Shown here piece by piece: positions 47,655 through 56,199 of a DNA stretch of 64,000 bases. The DNA comes from Rhodobacter capsulatus. GTDB taxonomy: Bacteria; Pseudomonadota; Alphaproteobacteria; Rhodobacterales; Rhodobacteraceae. The DNA is taken from the NCBI RefSeq assembly GCF_003254295.1, contig NZ_QKZO01000002.1:204820-268819 (forward strand). Direction: 5' to 3'. How positions within the stretch are numbered: the stretch's first letter is position 1; every line of letters begins with the position of its first letter. The notes below the pieces were generated by a model. The model ran no database searches. It was not told where the DNA came from and worked only from the letters and a program-made list of their open reading frames with translations. The position numbers were made by a program, and so were the translations under genes.

Positions 47655-47712
47655 CGCCGCAGGCGCGAGAGCGAAGGAAAGACCTCGCCGCAAGCGCGAG
47701 GGCGAAAGGAAA
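47655..47712 (+). repeat. two direct repeats of about 26 bp before a glycosyltransferase gene
   Basis: CGCCGCAGGCGCGAGAGCG at 47655 and CGCCGCAAGCGCGAGGGCG at 47686 start two nearly identical units, each ending in AAGGAAA or AAAGGAAA. The second copy provides the ribosome-binding site for the GTG at 47717. This may be a small duplication or a leader element. Confidence 0.55.
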
Positions 47713-47716
47713 ATCG

Positions 47717-48958
47717 GTGCCGAAGATCGTCATCCTCAACGATGCCAGCCTTGCGCGCGGCGGGGCCACCGGGTTGGCGCTTCTGCAGGCGCGGCTGCTG
47801 CGGGCGCGCGGGCTGGCCGTGGTCTTTGCCAGCGCCGATCGCGGCGCGGGGGCCGCGGCGCTGCGCGACATCGGCGTCGAGGTGCATCTGGCGGGCGCGC
47901 AGCCGCTGACCGAGGCGCCCGCCCATGTCGCGGCGACGCGCGGGCTTTACAACCCGGCGGTCGCGCGGATGCTGGCGCGGGTGATCGCCGCCCATGACGG
48001 GCCCGACACCGTCTATCATGTCCATTCCTGGTCGAAGACGCTGACGCCCGCGGTCTTTGCCGCGCTGCGGCCGGTGGCGCCGCGCGTCTTCATTCACGCG
48101 CATGATTTCTTTCTGGCCTGCCCGAATGGCGGCTTCATGGATTATCAGGCGATGCGGCCCTGCGATCGGCGCGGGCTCTCTGCCGCCTGCCTGACGACAC
48201 AATGCGACAAGCGCAGCTTCGCGCAAAAGCTCTGGCGCAGCACCCGGCAAGCGATCTTGCACCGCAGCCTGCCGCGCCGGGCGCCCTGGGGCGGCATCGT
48301 GCTGATCCATCCGGCGATGGCGCCGCGCTTCGTGGCGCAGGGCTATCCGGCCGAACGGCTGCGGGTGCTGCGCAACCCGGCCGAGGCGCTGTCGCCCCGC
48401 CGCATCCCGGCCGAGACGAACCGCGGCTTTCTGTTCATCGGCCGGGTCGAGGCGGAAAAGGGCATCGAGGAGCTGATCGCCGCGGCGCAGGCGGCCGGGG
48501 TGGCGCTGACGGTGGTGGGCGAGGGGCCGCTGCGCGGGCCATTGTCGCGCGCGCATCCGCAGCTGCGCTTCACCGGCTGGCTTGACCGTGCCGCGATCCT
48601 GGCCGAGGCGCAACAGGCCCGCGCCGTCGTCATGCCCTCGCGCTACCCCGAGCCCTTCGGTCTGGTCGCGGCCGAGGCGGTGCTGTCTGGCCTGCCGGTG
48701 ATCCTGTCCGAACCCGCGCTTCTGGCCCCCGAGATCGCGGCGCGGGGGCTGGGCTGGGTCTGCGACACCCGCGACCCGGCGGCCTTTGCCGCGCTGTTGC
48801 GCCTTGTGGCCGATCTGCCGCCCGCGGCGCTGCGGCAGGTCTCGGACGCGGGCTTTGGCGCCAGCGCCGGTCTGTGCCTGACGCCAGACAGCTGGTGCGA
48901 CGGGCTTCTGGATCTTTACGCGGGCGTCACGGGGCTTTCGGACCCGGACCCGCGCTGA
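47717..48958 (+). CDS. GT4-family glycosyltransferase
   Basis: The 413-residue product begins MPKIVILNDASLARGGATG and has a GT-B fold with FIGRVEAEKGIEEL and the donor motif YPEPFGLVAAEAVLSGLP near residue 312. The first half has HVHSWSK and HAHDFFLACPNGGFMDY, as in capsule glycosyltransferases. The GTG start at 47717 follows AAAGGAAAA; a longer reading from 47582 is low-complexity. Its 3' end overlaps the convergent pyruvyl transferase gene by 32 bp. Confidence 0.87.
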   Translation: MPKIVILNDASLARGGATGLALLQARLLRARGLAVVFASADRGAGAAALRDIGVEVHLAGAQPLTEAPAHVAATRGLYNPAVARMLARVIAAHDGPDTVYHVHSWSKTLTPAVFAALRPVAPRVFIHAHDFFLACPNGGFMDYQAMRPCDRRGLSAACLTTQCDKRSFAQKLWRSTRQAILHRSLPRRAPWGGIVLIHPAMAPRFVAQGYPAERLRVLRNPAEALSPRRIPAETNRGFLFIGRVEAEKGIEELIAAAQAAGVALTVVGEGPLRGPLSRAHPQLRFTGWLDRAAILAEAQQARAVVMPSRYPEPFGLVAAEAVLSGLPVILSEPALLAPEIAARGLGWVCDTRDPAAFAALLRLVADLPPAALRQVSDAGFGASAGLCLTPDSWCDGLLDLYAGVTGLSDPDPR

Positions 48959-50123
48959 GCGCCGCCAGCAGCCGGTCAAGATCCGCCCCGGCCTCGGCGA
49001 TCACCGCGGGGTGGCGCGAAAAATCCCCGCCCTTGGCGGCCAGCTGTCCGACCCGCTCCGCCGCCGCCTCCGGGGCCAGCCTGGCGGCATCGGCGAGCCA
49101 GCCCTCCTGCCCGACCGAGGCGAGGAAGGCGTCGAGCTTGTCATCCCATTTCAGCGCCAGAACCGGCACGCGGCTCGCATAGGCGGCGATGACCGCATGC
49201 ATCCGAAAGGCGATCAGCGCGGCGCAGGGCGCGATCACCGCGGCGAGGTCTGCCGGAGTTTCGGGCTGCATGATCTCGGCGCCGAGCGCGCGCAGATCGG
49301 GGGCAAGCAGGGCCAGGGTCTCGCGGTCCTCGGGGGCGCCATTGGTAAAGACGCGCAGCCGCGCGCCGTCACGGCACAGCCTGCGGGCAAGGGCGCGATA
49401 CCAGCGCAGCAGATCGGCGGCGCCAAGCGTGGTCTGCGCATGATAGCGCAGCGCCAGATGCGACATCACGCAAAGCCCGATCGGTGCTGCGGCATCCGGC
49501 GCGCGCGGCGGCAGGGCCCAGGTCAGCGCGGTGAGCAGCCCGGGGTCGCGCACCTGCCTGGCGCGCTGCCCGGTCGCCTCGGCAAAGCGGGCATCCCAGC
49601 GCGCGCAGGAGGGCGCATCGCGCAGGAAGACCGCCCGCAGATCGACGCCCGCAAGGGCGCGGCGCAGGCGACGGTGGCCCTCGGCGCTCCAGTCGGCGGC
49701 CATGCCGCAGGCGTGAAACGCCACCGGCAGCCCGCGGTCCCGCGCCGCGGTCAGCGCCAGCGCAAGCTTGGTCGGAAAATTCAGATCGTGATCGGACAGA
49801 AGATTGCCGCCGCCGATCACCATGGCCGTGGCCCCGGCCAGTTCGCGCGCATAATGCGGCGCCCATCTGCGCGCCGAGGCAAGGGCGAGCGGCGCCCGCA
49901 CCGCCTGCGCGCGCAGCCCGGGCGGCATCGCCTCCAGCAGCCGCAGCACCCGGCCGCGCCCGGCCAGTCCCTGCCCGTAGCCCGTCCGCGCCGCCAGATC
50001 GATCGAGCCCGCCGCGGCGCCCCGCGCCCGCAGCCCGGCCTCGAGGCAGTCCGACAGCAGCCCGTCGCCCAGATTGGGGCTGAACTTCACGTTCATCAGG
50101 CGGATCAGGGGGGCGGGCGGCAT
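48927..50123 (-). CDS. polysaccharide pyruvyl transferase-family protein
   Basis: The 398-residue product fits the pyruvyl transferase family: SPNLGDGLLSDCLEAGL near residue 14, GGGNLLSD, FLRD and a late AFRMHAVIAAYA...PVLALKWDDK block. These enzymes add ketal pyruvate from phosphoenolpyruvate to sugars of the repeat unit and so add negative charge. The family includes colanic acid and succinoglycan enzymes. The start is opposite the FAD protein gene, 126 bp away. Confidence 0.85.
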   Translation of the reverse strand: MPPAPLIRLMNVKFSPNLGDGLLSDCLEAGLRARGAAAGSIDLAARTGYGQGLAGRGRVLRLLEAMPPGLRAQAVRAPLALASARRWAPHYARELAGATAMVIGGGNLLSDHDLNFPTKLALALTAARDRGLPVAFHACGMAADWSAEGHRRLRRALAGVDLRAVFLRDAPSCARWDARFAEATGQRARQVRDPGLLTALTWALPPRAPDAAAPIGLCVMSHLALRYHAQTTLGAADLLRWYRALARRLCRDGARLRVFTNGAPEDRETLALLAPDLRALGAEIMQPETPADLAAVIAPCAALIAFRMHAVIAAYASRVPVLALKWDDKLDAFLASVGQEGWLADAARLAPEAAAERVGQLAAKGGDFSRHPAVIAEAGADLDRLLAALSAGPGPKAP

Positions 50124-50249
50124 CGGGGGCTCCGGTTTCGGCGGTCCGGCCAGCTAGACCGGAATGCGGCACGATGGCAAGCGAAGCGCGGCGAAAGGTC
50201 TTGAAACGCGGGCCCCTGCCGGGTCAGATTGGGCCTCGGGGGCAGGGGA

Positions 50250-51620
50250 ATGCCGATGGAGGATCTGCAGGTAGCGCTGAGCGACCCGGCGCAGGACACC
50301 GGGGTTCTGGTGATTGGCGGCGGCATCGGCGGGCTGGCCGCGGCCGATGCGCTGGCGCGGGCGGGGCACCGGGTGGTGCTGCTGGAAGCCGGGGACCGGC
50401 TGGGCGGGATGCATCATTCGGTCGAGATCGGCCCCTACAGCTTCGATCTGGGCGCGATCTTTTACGAGGAGACGGCGGCGCTTTTCGACCTTGCGCCGGG
50501 GCTGCGCGATCTGTGCCCGCAGGTGCAGCGGGTGCAGTGCCGGATCGATCCCGAAGGCGCACTGTGCCATTACCCGATCGAGCTGCGCGATCTGCGCCGC
50601 TGGCCGCGGGCGCGGCTGGCGGTGGCGGTGGCGGCGATGCTGGCGGCGCGGCTGTTGCTGCGGCGCGACGGCACGCTGGAGCGGGCCTGCGTGAACCGGC
50701 TCGGGCCGGTGTTTTACCGCGGCACCGGGCTGCGCGATTACGTGGCGCGGTTCAACGTCAGCCCGCCCGAGGCGATCGACGAGGAATTCTTTGTCGACCG
50801 GATGCGCTTCGTGCATCGGCAGACCGATTTCGCCGCGATGGCGCGGGCGGGCTGGAACGGGCTGCGCCACGGCGCCTTCCGGGTGACACCGCGGGACCCG
50901 CTGCGGGTGCGCCCGCGCGCGGGCTATGGCGAGCTTTTCGAGCGCATTCGCGCCCGGCTTGAAGCCGCGGGAGTGCGCGTCGTGCTGCAGGCGCCGGTGA
51001 CACGGATCGAGCGCGAGGCGCCGGGGCGGATGGTCGTCACCAGCCCGGCGGGGCGGTTTCGCGCTGCCACCGTGGTCGGGGCGGCGCCCCTTGACACGCT
51101 GCACCGCGCGGTCTTCGGCACGGAAAGCGGCTTTGAAAGCCTGTCGCTGCTGACGCTTTTCGTCTCGGCGGGCCGGTTTGCGCCCGGCGCGGGCAATCTT
51201 CTGTTCAATTTCCACGCCGAGGGGCGCTGGAAACGCGCCACCTTTTATTCGCGCCTTTATCCCGATCCGGCGATCGCGCGCGAGTATTTCTCGGTCGAGG
51301 CGACGCTTCTGCCCGGCGAGGCGCTGACCGCCGAGGCGGTCTTTGCCGCGTTTCGGGCGCAGTGCCTGCGGCTGGGTCTGGCCGAGGATCTGCGGCTGGA
51401 AGGCGCGGTGACGACGCCGCAGGCCTATCCGCTTTACCGCCCGGGCCAGCTGGCCCGGCGCGCGGCGGTACTGGAGCGGCTGGTGCAGGCGGGGGTGCTG
51501 CCGGTCGGGCGGCAGGGGCGGTTCGAATATCTGCCCACCGCCAGCGGCGTCGTGCGCCGGGTACAGGAAGAGCTGACCCGCGCGGGGCTTTCCCACGCGG
51601 GTCGCGACGGTCAGCCGTGA
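50250..51620 (+). CDS. FAD-dependent amine oxidase/UDP-galactopyranose mutase-like protein
   Basis: The 456-residue product has the dinucleotide-binding motif VLVIGGGIGGLAAADAL near residue 20 with VVLLEAGDRLGG, and an amine-oxidase type FAD fold. In exopolysaccharide loci such proteins are usually Glf-like mutases or unassigned oxidoreductases, but the arginines of true UDP-galactopyranose mutase cannot be confirmed here. A sugar-modifying oxidation or ring change is inferred only from context. The start at 50250 follows AGGGGA. It runs convergent with the RTX gene, 6 bp apart. Confidence 0.75.
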   Translation: MPMEDLQVALSDPAQDTGVLVIGGGIGGLAAADALARAGHRVVLLEAGDRLGGMHHSVEIGPYSFDLGAIFYEETAALFDLAPGLRDLCPQVQRVQCRIDPEGALCHYPIELRDLRRWPRARLAVAVAAMLAARLLLRRDGTLERACVNRLGPVFYRGTGLRDYVARFNVSPPEAIDEEFFVDRMRFVHRQTDFAAMARAGWNGLRHGAFRVTPRDPLRVRPRAGYGELFERIRARLEAAGVRVVLQAPVTRIEREAPGRMVVTSPAGRFRAATVVGAAPLDTLHRAVFGTESGFESLSLLTLFVSAGRFAPGAGNLLFNFHAEGRWKRATFYSRLYPDPAIAREYFSVEATLLPGEALTAEAVFAAFRAQCLRLGLAEDLRLEGAVTTPQAYPLYRPGQLARRAAVLERLVQAGVLPVGRQGRFEYLPTASGVVRRVQEELTRAGLSHAGRDGQP

Positions 51621-51626
51621 CGGGGC

Positions 51627-52193
51627 TCAGACATAGGTGAAGGTGGCGTCGCTGACGCGGCCCGCCGCATCTTCGAGCAGCGCGATGACATGGCCGTCGA
51701 TCGACACCGCGACATCGTTGCCGTTCACCGTCTCGTAGCTGGCCTGGCCCGCGAAGCCCTTGAGCTGGATCGTCTCGCCAAAGGAGAAATCGGTGATGAC
51801 ATCGGTCGCATCGGCGGTGCGCGCGACAAAGACGAAGGTGTCACACCCCGCGCCGCCGCTCAGCGTGTCGGCGCCGAAATCGCCCGAAAGCGTGTCCGAT
51901 CCGCTGCCGCCAGAAAGCCGGTCGGCGTCCTTGCCGCCGTAGATCTCGTCATTGCCCGCGCCGCCGTCGATGCGGTCGGCGCCCGCGCCGCCCAGAAGCA
52001 GGTCATTGCCGGAGCCGCCCAGAAGGGTGTCGTTGCCGTCATTGCCGGCAAGGGAATCGGCGCCGCCAAGGCCAAGAACGAAATCGTTGTCCGCCCCCGC
52101 GCTCAGCCGGTTGTCGGAATTGTCGAGCACGTTCAGCTTGAGCGCCTTGAACAGATCAAGAAGGTTGACTTGAAAAAACGGAAAGCCACGCAT
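51627..52193 (-). CDS. small RTX repeat protein without enzymatic domain
   Basis: The 188-residue product is almost entirely calcium-binding nonapeptides: about eight GG-x-G-x-D-x-(L/I) units between residues 38 and 118 (for example GNDGNDTLLGGSGNDLLLGG). It then has a C-terminal DVITDFSFGETIQLKGF region of the kind used as a type I secretion signal. There is no Sec signal and no catalytic domain. Exported RTX proteins of this kind can bind polysaccharide and calcium, so cross-linking of the polymer made here is a plausible role. No type I exporter is in the window. An AT-rich stretch upstream (52300-52340) probably holds its promoter. Confidence 0.85.
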   Translation of the reverse strand: MRGFPFFQVNLLDLFKALKLNVLDNSDNRLSAGADNDFVLGLGGADSLAGNDGNDTLLGGSGNDLLLGGAGADRIDGGAGNDEIYGGKDADRLSGGSGSDTLSGDFGADTLSGGAGCDTFVFVARTADATDVITDFSFGETIQLKGFAGQASYETVNGNDVAVSIDGHVIALLEDAAGRVSDATFTYV

Positions 52194-52360
52194 CTGGGGT
52201 CCTTTCGGGTCTGGGTCGCGCAGAGGATCCTCCGGCCCCGGCAGGACCGGCCCCGGCGCCCCGCGCGAAGGGGGAAGACGACCCGCATCCTGCCGTGATG
52301 GTTATGAAAGAATTAAGGCCGAAATGGTTAATAATTGCGGCCGGGCGTCGAGCCGCCCGA

Positions 52361-53845
52361 TCAGCCGGAAAAGGCGGACAGGCTGACCACCCGCAGCCGC
52401 CAGCCCAGCAGCAGCGTGCCCGCGCCCAGCGCCGCCGCCGCCGCAAGGCCAAGGCCAAGCCCGACAAGCCCGGCGCCGAAACCCGCCTGCAGCTCTGGCC
52501 AGACCAGCGCCAGCGCCAGCCCGTAGCCCAGCACCAGCCCGACCGCGCGCAAAAACGCCCGCAGCGCGGCGCCGATCGCGATGCCCTCGCGGCGCAGCAG
52601 CCACAGCGCGGCGGCGGTGCCCAGAAGGCTTGTCCCGGCCTGGCTCCAGGCCAGGGCGCCAAGGCCGAAGGGCGCCGCCAGCGCCACCGCCAGCACCGTG
52701 GCAAGGGCGAAGACGAGGTTGAACATCATGCCAAGCCGGGTCTTGTGCTGCGCCGCCAGCGCCGGTTCGAGCAGCAGCCCGCCCAGCCCGAAGACTGCCC
52801 GCATCGCCATCGCATAGGTCACCCCGATCCCGGCCGCATAGGCGGGGTTGAAGACCTCGGTCATCAGGGTGGGGGCAAAGACGATCACCGTCGCCGCGAC
52901 GCCGCCGGTCAGCACCGTGACCGTGCCCGCAAAGCGCGCGATCAGCCCCGAGAGGTCGCGATCCTGCCGCGCGGCGGCGCCAAGCTGGGTCAGCGCGAAG
53001 CTGGACATCGGCTGTTGCACCACCTCGACCGCGCCGCCCGCGATGCGGTTGCCAAAGCGGTAAAGCCCGGCCTCGGCGGTGGTGAACATCAGCCCCAGCA
53101 GCAGATCGCCCGCGTAAAGCTGCAAAAAGCTCAGCAGCCGCGACCCGTAAAGCCCGCCCGAATAGCGCAGCGCCTGCCGCGCCAGCGCCGGATCGAAGCC
53201 GCGCCCGGGCCGGATCGGCGTCAGCAGGGTGTAAAGCAGCTGCGCCGAGAGCACGCGCAGGAAGCGGAACGCCACCAGCGCCAGCAGCGATTGCCACCAC
53301 CAGAGCAGCAAAACGCCCCCCACCAGCGCGATGGCATTTTGCAGGAACATGATCAGGAAATGCCGGTTCACCTGCTGGCGGCGCAACAGCACCGCCGAAT
53401 ACCAGGCGCCCAGCCCCGCGACCGGCTGCACCAGCGCCAGAAGCTGCAGCACCCGGTTCAGTTCGGGCGCATGCAGCGCCGCGGCGATCTGCGGCGCCGC
53501 CAGCGCCAGCAACGCCGAGGCGGCGACCGAAAGCCCCGCCAGCAGCCAGAAACTGGTGGCCTCGACGGCGCGGTCGTCCTCTTTCGCGGTGACGATGAAA
53601 TGGTAAAAGCCGGTGTAGCTGAGGGTCTGGATCAGGGTGATGAAAACGATCGCCAGCGCATAGACGCCATAGTCGGCCGGGGTCAGGAACCGCGCCGCCA
53701 GCAGGGTGATGACCAGGGTCGAGAGCTGCTGCGTCGCCCGCGCGACAAAGGCGAAGACCGCAAGCGCGCCGCGACGGCCGCGACCGGGCCGGATCCCGGG
53801 GCCCGGGACCGCAGCCGCGGGACCGGGGGGCAAATCGCTGGTCAT
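52361..53845 (-). CDS. Wzx-type polysaccharide flippase
   Basis: The 494-residue product has about 12-14 hydrophobic segments and the MATE/MVF-type layout of polysaccharide transporters, with FVARATQQLSTLVITLLAARFLTPADYG (family-typical opening, first half shown in pieces) and RFGNRIAGGAVE. It would turn the lipid-linked repeat unit to the periplasmic face. The start at 53845 (MTSDLPPG) removes a longer reading of low-complexity residues. It is read divergently from the polymerase gene, 121 bp apart. Confidence 0.87.
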   Translation of the reverse strand: MTSDLPPGPAAAVPGPGIRPGRGRRGALAVFAFVARATQQLSTLVITLLAARFLTPADYGVYALAIVFITLIQTLSYTGFYHFIVTAKEDDRAVEATSFWLLAGLSVAASALLALAAPQIAAALHAPELNRVLQLLALVQPVAGLGAWYSAVLLRRQQVNRHFLIMFLQNAIALVGGVLLLWWWQSLLALVAFRFLRVLSAQLLYTLLTPIRPGRGFDPALARQALRYSGGLYGSRLLSFLQLYAGDLLLGLMFTTAEAGLYRFGNRIAGGAVEVVQQPMSSFALTQLGAAARQDRDLSGLIARFAGTVTVLTGGVAATVIVFAPTLMTEVFNPAYAAGIGVTYAMAMRAVFGLGGLLLEPALAAQHKTRLGMMFNLVFALATVLAVALAAPFGLGALAWSQAGTSLLGTAAALWLLRREGIAIGAALRAFLRAVGLVLGYGLALALVWPELQAGFGAGLVGLGLGLAAAAALGAGTLLLGWRLRVVSLSAFSG

Positions 53846-53966
53846 GGGCTGCCACTGTCCCCTATACTGTCCGGGTGCCGTGAAGGCGCCAGACCGCCTT
53901 CGAGAGCAAGGCATATCGGAAATCACCCCGGCGTCAACGCCCCCAGCTCGGACCCGCTCTGGCTTC

Positions 53967-55397
53967 ATGCAATTCGTCTCCAGCACGCTTTTTGGTCTGG
54001 CCTTGGTGATCTGGGCGCTTTGGCGCGGCCCGTCGGGGGCGGTGGTGGCACTGTTCGCGGCGATCCCCTTTGGCATGATGGCGGCGATCAACCTGCCCGC
54101 GCTGGGCAACACCTCGCTTCTGGCCAGCGATCTGGTGGTGGTGACGCTGGCGGGCATGGTGCTGGTGCGGCGCGGGATCGCCCGCGATCTCGCCCGTCTG
54201 CTGGCGCCGCGCGGGGCGGGGATCGTGCTGGCGCTGTTCCTGGCCTATGCGGTCTTCGCGACGCTGTTCTATCCGCGCCTGTTTGCGGGGGCGACGCAGG
54301 TTTTCAGCCTCGCCCGGGCGGGCAATGAGGCGGGGATCGTCAGCCAACCGCTGGCGCCGGGCGGCGGGAACCTGTCGCAGCTGTTGCGGATGCTCCTGAG
54401 CACGCTGCTGTTTTTCGCCGTCGCGCTGGTCACCGCGCGCCGCCCCGAGCCGCAGATCGTGCTGCGCGCGATGACGGCGGTGACGCTTTGCCATGCCGGT
54501 CTGGGCCTTCTGGACATCGCCACCCAGGCGACCGGGACAAGCTTTGTCCTGCAGCCTTTGCGCACGGCCAATTACGCGCTGATGCTGGGCAACGAGATGG
54601 CCGGGCTGAACCGGCTGATCGGCGGGTTTTCCGAGGCCTCGTCCTATGGCTACGTGCTGATCGGGCTGATCGGCTTCTGGCTGGGCCATGTCTATCACGA
54701 CCGGTCGGGGCGGCGCTGGCCGGTGGCGCTGCTGGCGCTTCTGGGGCTCTTGTGGCTGCGCTCGACCTCGTCTTCGGCCTATGTCGGCGGGCTCTTGCTG
54801 CTGATCGTCTTCGCGCTGCCGCGGCTTTTCGAGCTGACCCGGCGGCGCCGGGTCGGGGTGCCGCGGCGGGCGGCGCTGGTGGTCTTTGGCGGGCTTGCGG
54901 CGCTGGTTCTGGTGCTGCTCGTGCTGGGGGCGCTGTATCAGACCCTTCCGGCGGTGGCGCAATTCCTTGACCGGGCGCTGCTCGACAAGCTGTCGACGCA
55001 ATCGGCCGAGGAGCGCGGCAGCTGGGATGCGCAGGCCTATCGCAACTTTCTTGACACCTGGATGCTGGGGGCGGGGCTTGGCTCGGTGCGGGCGTCGAGC
55101 TGGATCGCGGCGACGCTGGGCACGACCGGGCTGATCGGGCTTGGGCTGCTTTTGCTCTTCCTGTGGCGGTTGTTCCGGTTGCGGTTCGACCGGGCGGATG
55201 CGGCGCGCTGGCAGCTGGCCGCGGCGCTGAAACTGGGGATGGCGGGCTGCCTGTGCCGGGCGCTTGTCGTCAAGTCGAGCCCCAATCTCGATTACATCTT
55301 TCTGGGCATGGCCGGTCTTCTGGTCGGGCTGTGGCTTGGCGGCCGCCGCCCGGCCGCGCCCCGGCGCCGCCCGCAACCGGGAGCGAAGATCCGATGA
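53967..55397 (+). CDS. Wzy/O-antigen ligase-like membrane protein
   Basis: The 476-residue product has about 11-12 membrane spans with a large periplasmic loop near residues 335-370 (TQSAEERGSWDAQAYRNF). That is the usual layout of Wzy polymerases and WaaL ligases. No short sequence motif defines the family, so the call rests on topology and on its place between flippase and sulfotransferase genes. The next gene overlaps its stop by 4 bp (ATGA). Confidence 0.78.
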   Translation: MQFVSSTLFGLALVIWALWRGPSGAVVALFAAIPFGMMAAINLPALGNTSLLASDLVVVTLAGMVLVRRGIARDLARLLAPRGAGIVLALFLAYAVFATLFYPRLFAGATQVFSLARAGNEAGIVSQPLAPGGGNLSQLLRMLLSTLLFFAVALVTARRPEPQIVLRAMTAVTLCHAGLGLLDIATQATGTSFVLQPLRTANYALMLGNEMAGLNRLIGGFSEASSYGYVLIGLIGFWLGHVYHDRSGRRWPVALLALLGLLWLRSTSSSAYVGGLLLLIVFALPRLFELTRRRRVGVPRRAALVVFGGLAALVLVLLVLGALYQTLPAVAQFLDRALLDKLSTQSAEERGSWDAQAYRNFLDTWMLGAGLGSVRASSWIAATLGTTGLIGLGLLLLFLWRLFRLRFDRADAARWQLAAALKLGMAGCLCRALVVKSSPNLDYIFLGMAGLLVGLWLGGRRPAAPRRRPQPGAKIR

Positions 55398-56191
55398 CGA
55401 CAGCCGAGCCCTGGCGCGAGGGGCTGAAACGCGGGCTGGGGCAGGGCGTGCGGCTGCTTTGGCCGCAGCAATGCCGCTTTGACCGTGCCGTCTTTCTTCT
55501 GGCGCATATGCGCTGCGGCTCGACGGCGCTGTCGAACATCCTGTGTTCGCGCCCCGACATCAGCGGTTACGGCGAGGCGCATGTCCGCTATGACGGCCCC
55601 GGCGCGCTGGGGCGGCTGGTGGTCAATCAGGCCCGGCGCGGCAGCTGGCGGTCCGGGGCGGCGCATCTGTTCGACAAGATCCTGCACGACCGCCATGACG
55701 CGCAAGCCCCGCCCGGGTTCTTTGCCGCGCGGGCGATCTTTCTGGCGCGACGGCCGGGGCCCAGCATCCGCTCGATCCGCGATCTTTTCCAGGGCATTGG
55801 CCGGGAGGAAGAATATCCCGACGATGCGGCGGCGGCGCGCTATTACATCACCCGGCTTGATGCGCTGGCGCGGCTTTGGGCGCAGTTCCCGCCCGATCGT
55901 CGCGTCGGTCTGACCTTTGGCGCGCTGATCCGCGACCCCGAGGCGGAGCTTTCGCGGATTTCCACCGCGCTGCGGATCGTTCCGGCGCTGGAAAACCGCT
56001 ATGTCAGCCCCGCGGCCTCGCGCCGGGGCGGGGGCGGTGATCCGACGCAAAGCGGCCGCTTCACCCGGATCGAGCCGCGCCGCGACGACCCGGCCCGCGA
56101 TGCCGCCGTGCCGCTCGACATCCCGGAAGCGCTGCGCGATCAGGCCGAGGCGGCCTATCTGCGCTTCGAGGCGATGATCCGCGCCGGTTGA
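55394..56191 (+). CDS. sulfotransferase-family protein
   Basis: The 265-residue product has the PAPS-binding loop of sulfotransferases, AHMRCGSTALSNIL (residues 37-50), and a matching 3'-phosphate motif FLARRPGPSIRSIRDLF near residue 115. Family members move sulfate from PAPS to sugar or lipid hydroxyls. Its start overlaps the stop of the polymerase-like gene, so sulfation and polymerisation are linked. There is no signal peptide; it would act on the cytoplasmic side. Sulfated polymer is inferred; the acceptor is not known. Confidence 0.85.
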   Translation: MTTAEPWREGLKRGLGQGVRLLWPQQCRFDRAVFLLAHMRCGSTALSNILCSRPDISGYGEAHVRYDGPGALGRLVVNQARRGSWRSGAAHLFDKILHDRHDAQAPPGFFAARAIFLARRPGPSIRSIRDLFQGIGREEEYPDDAAAARYYITRLDALARLWAQFPPDRRVGLTFGALIRDPEAELSRISTALRIVPALENRYVSPAASRRGGGGDPTQSGRFTRIEPRRDDPARDAAVPLDIPEALRDQAEAAYLRFEAMIRAG

Positions 56192-56199
56192 ACCGGGCG

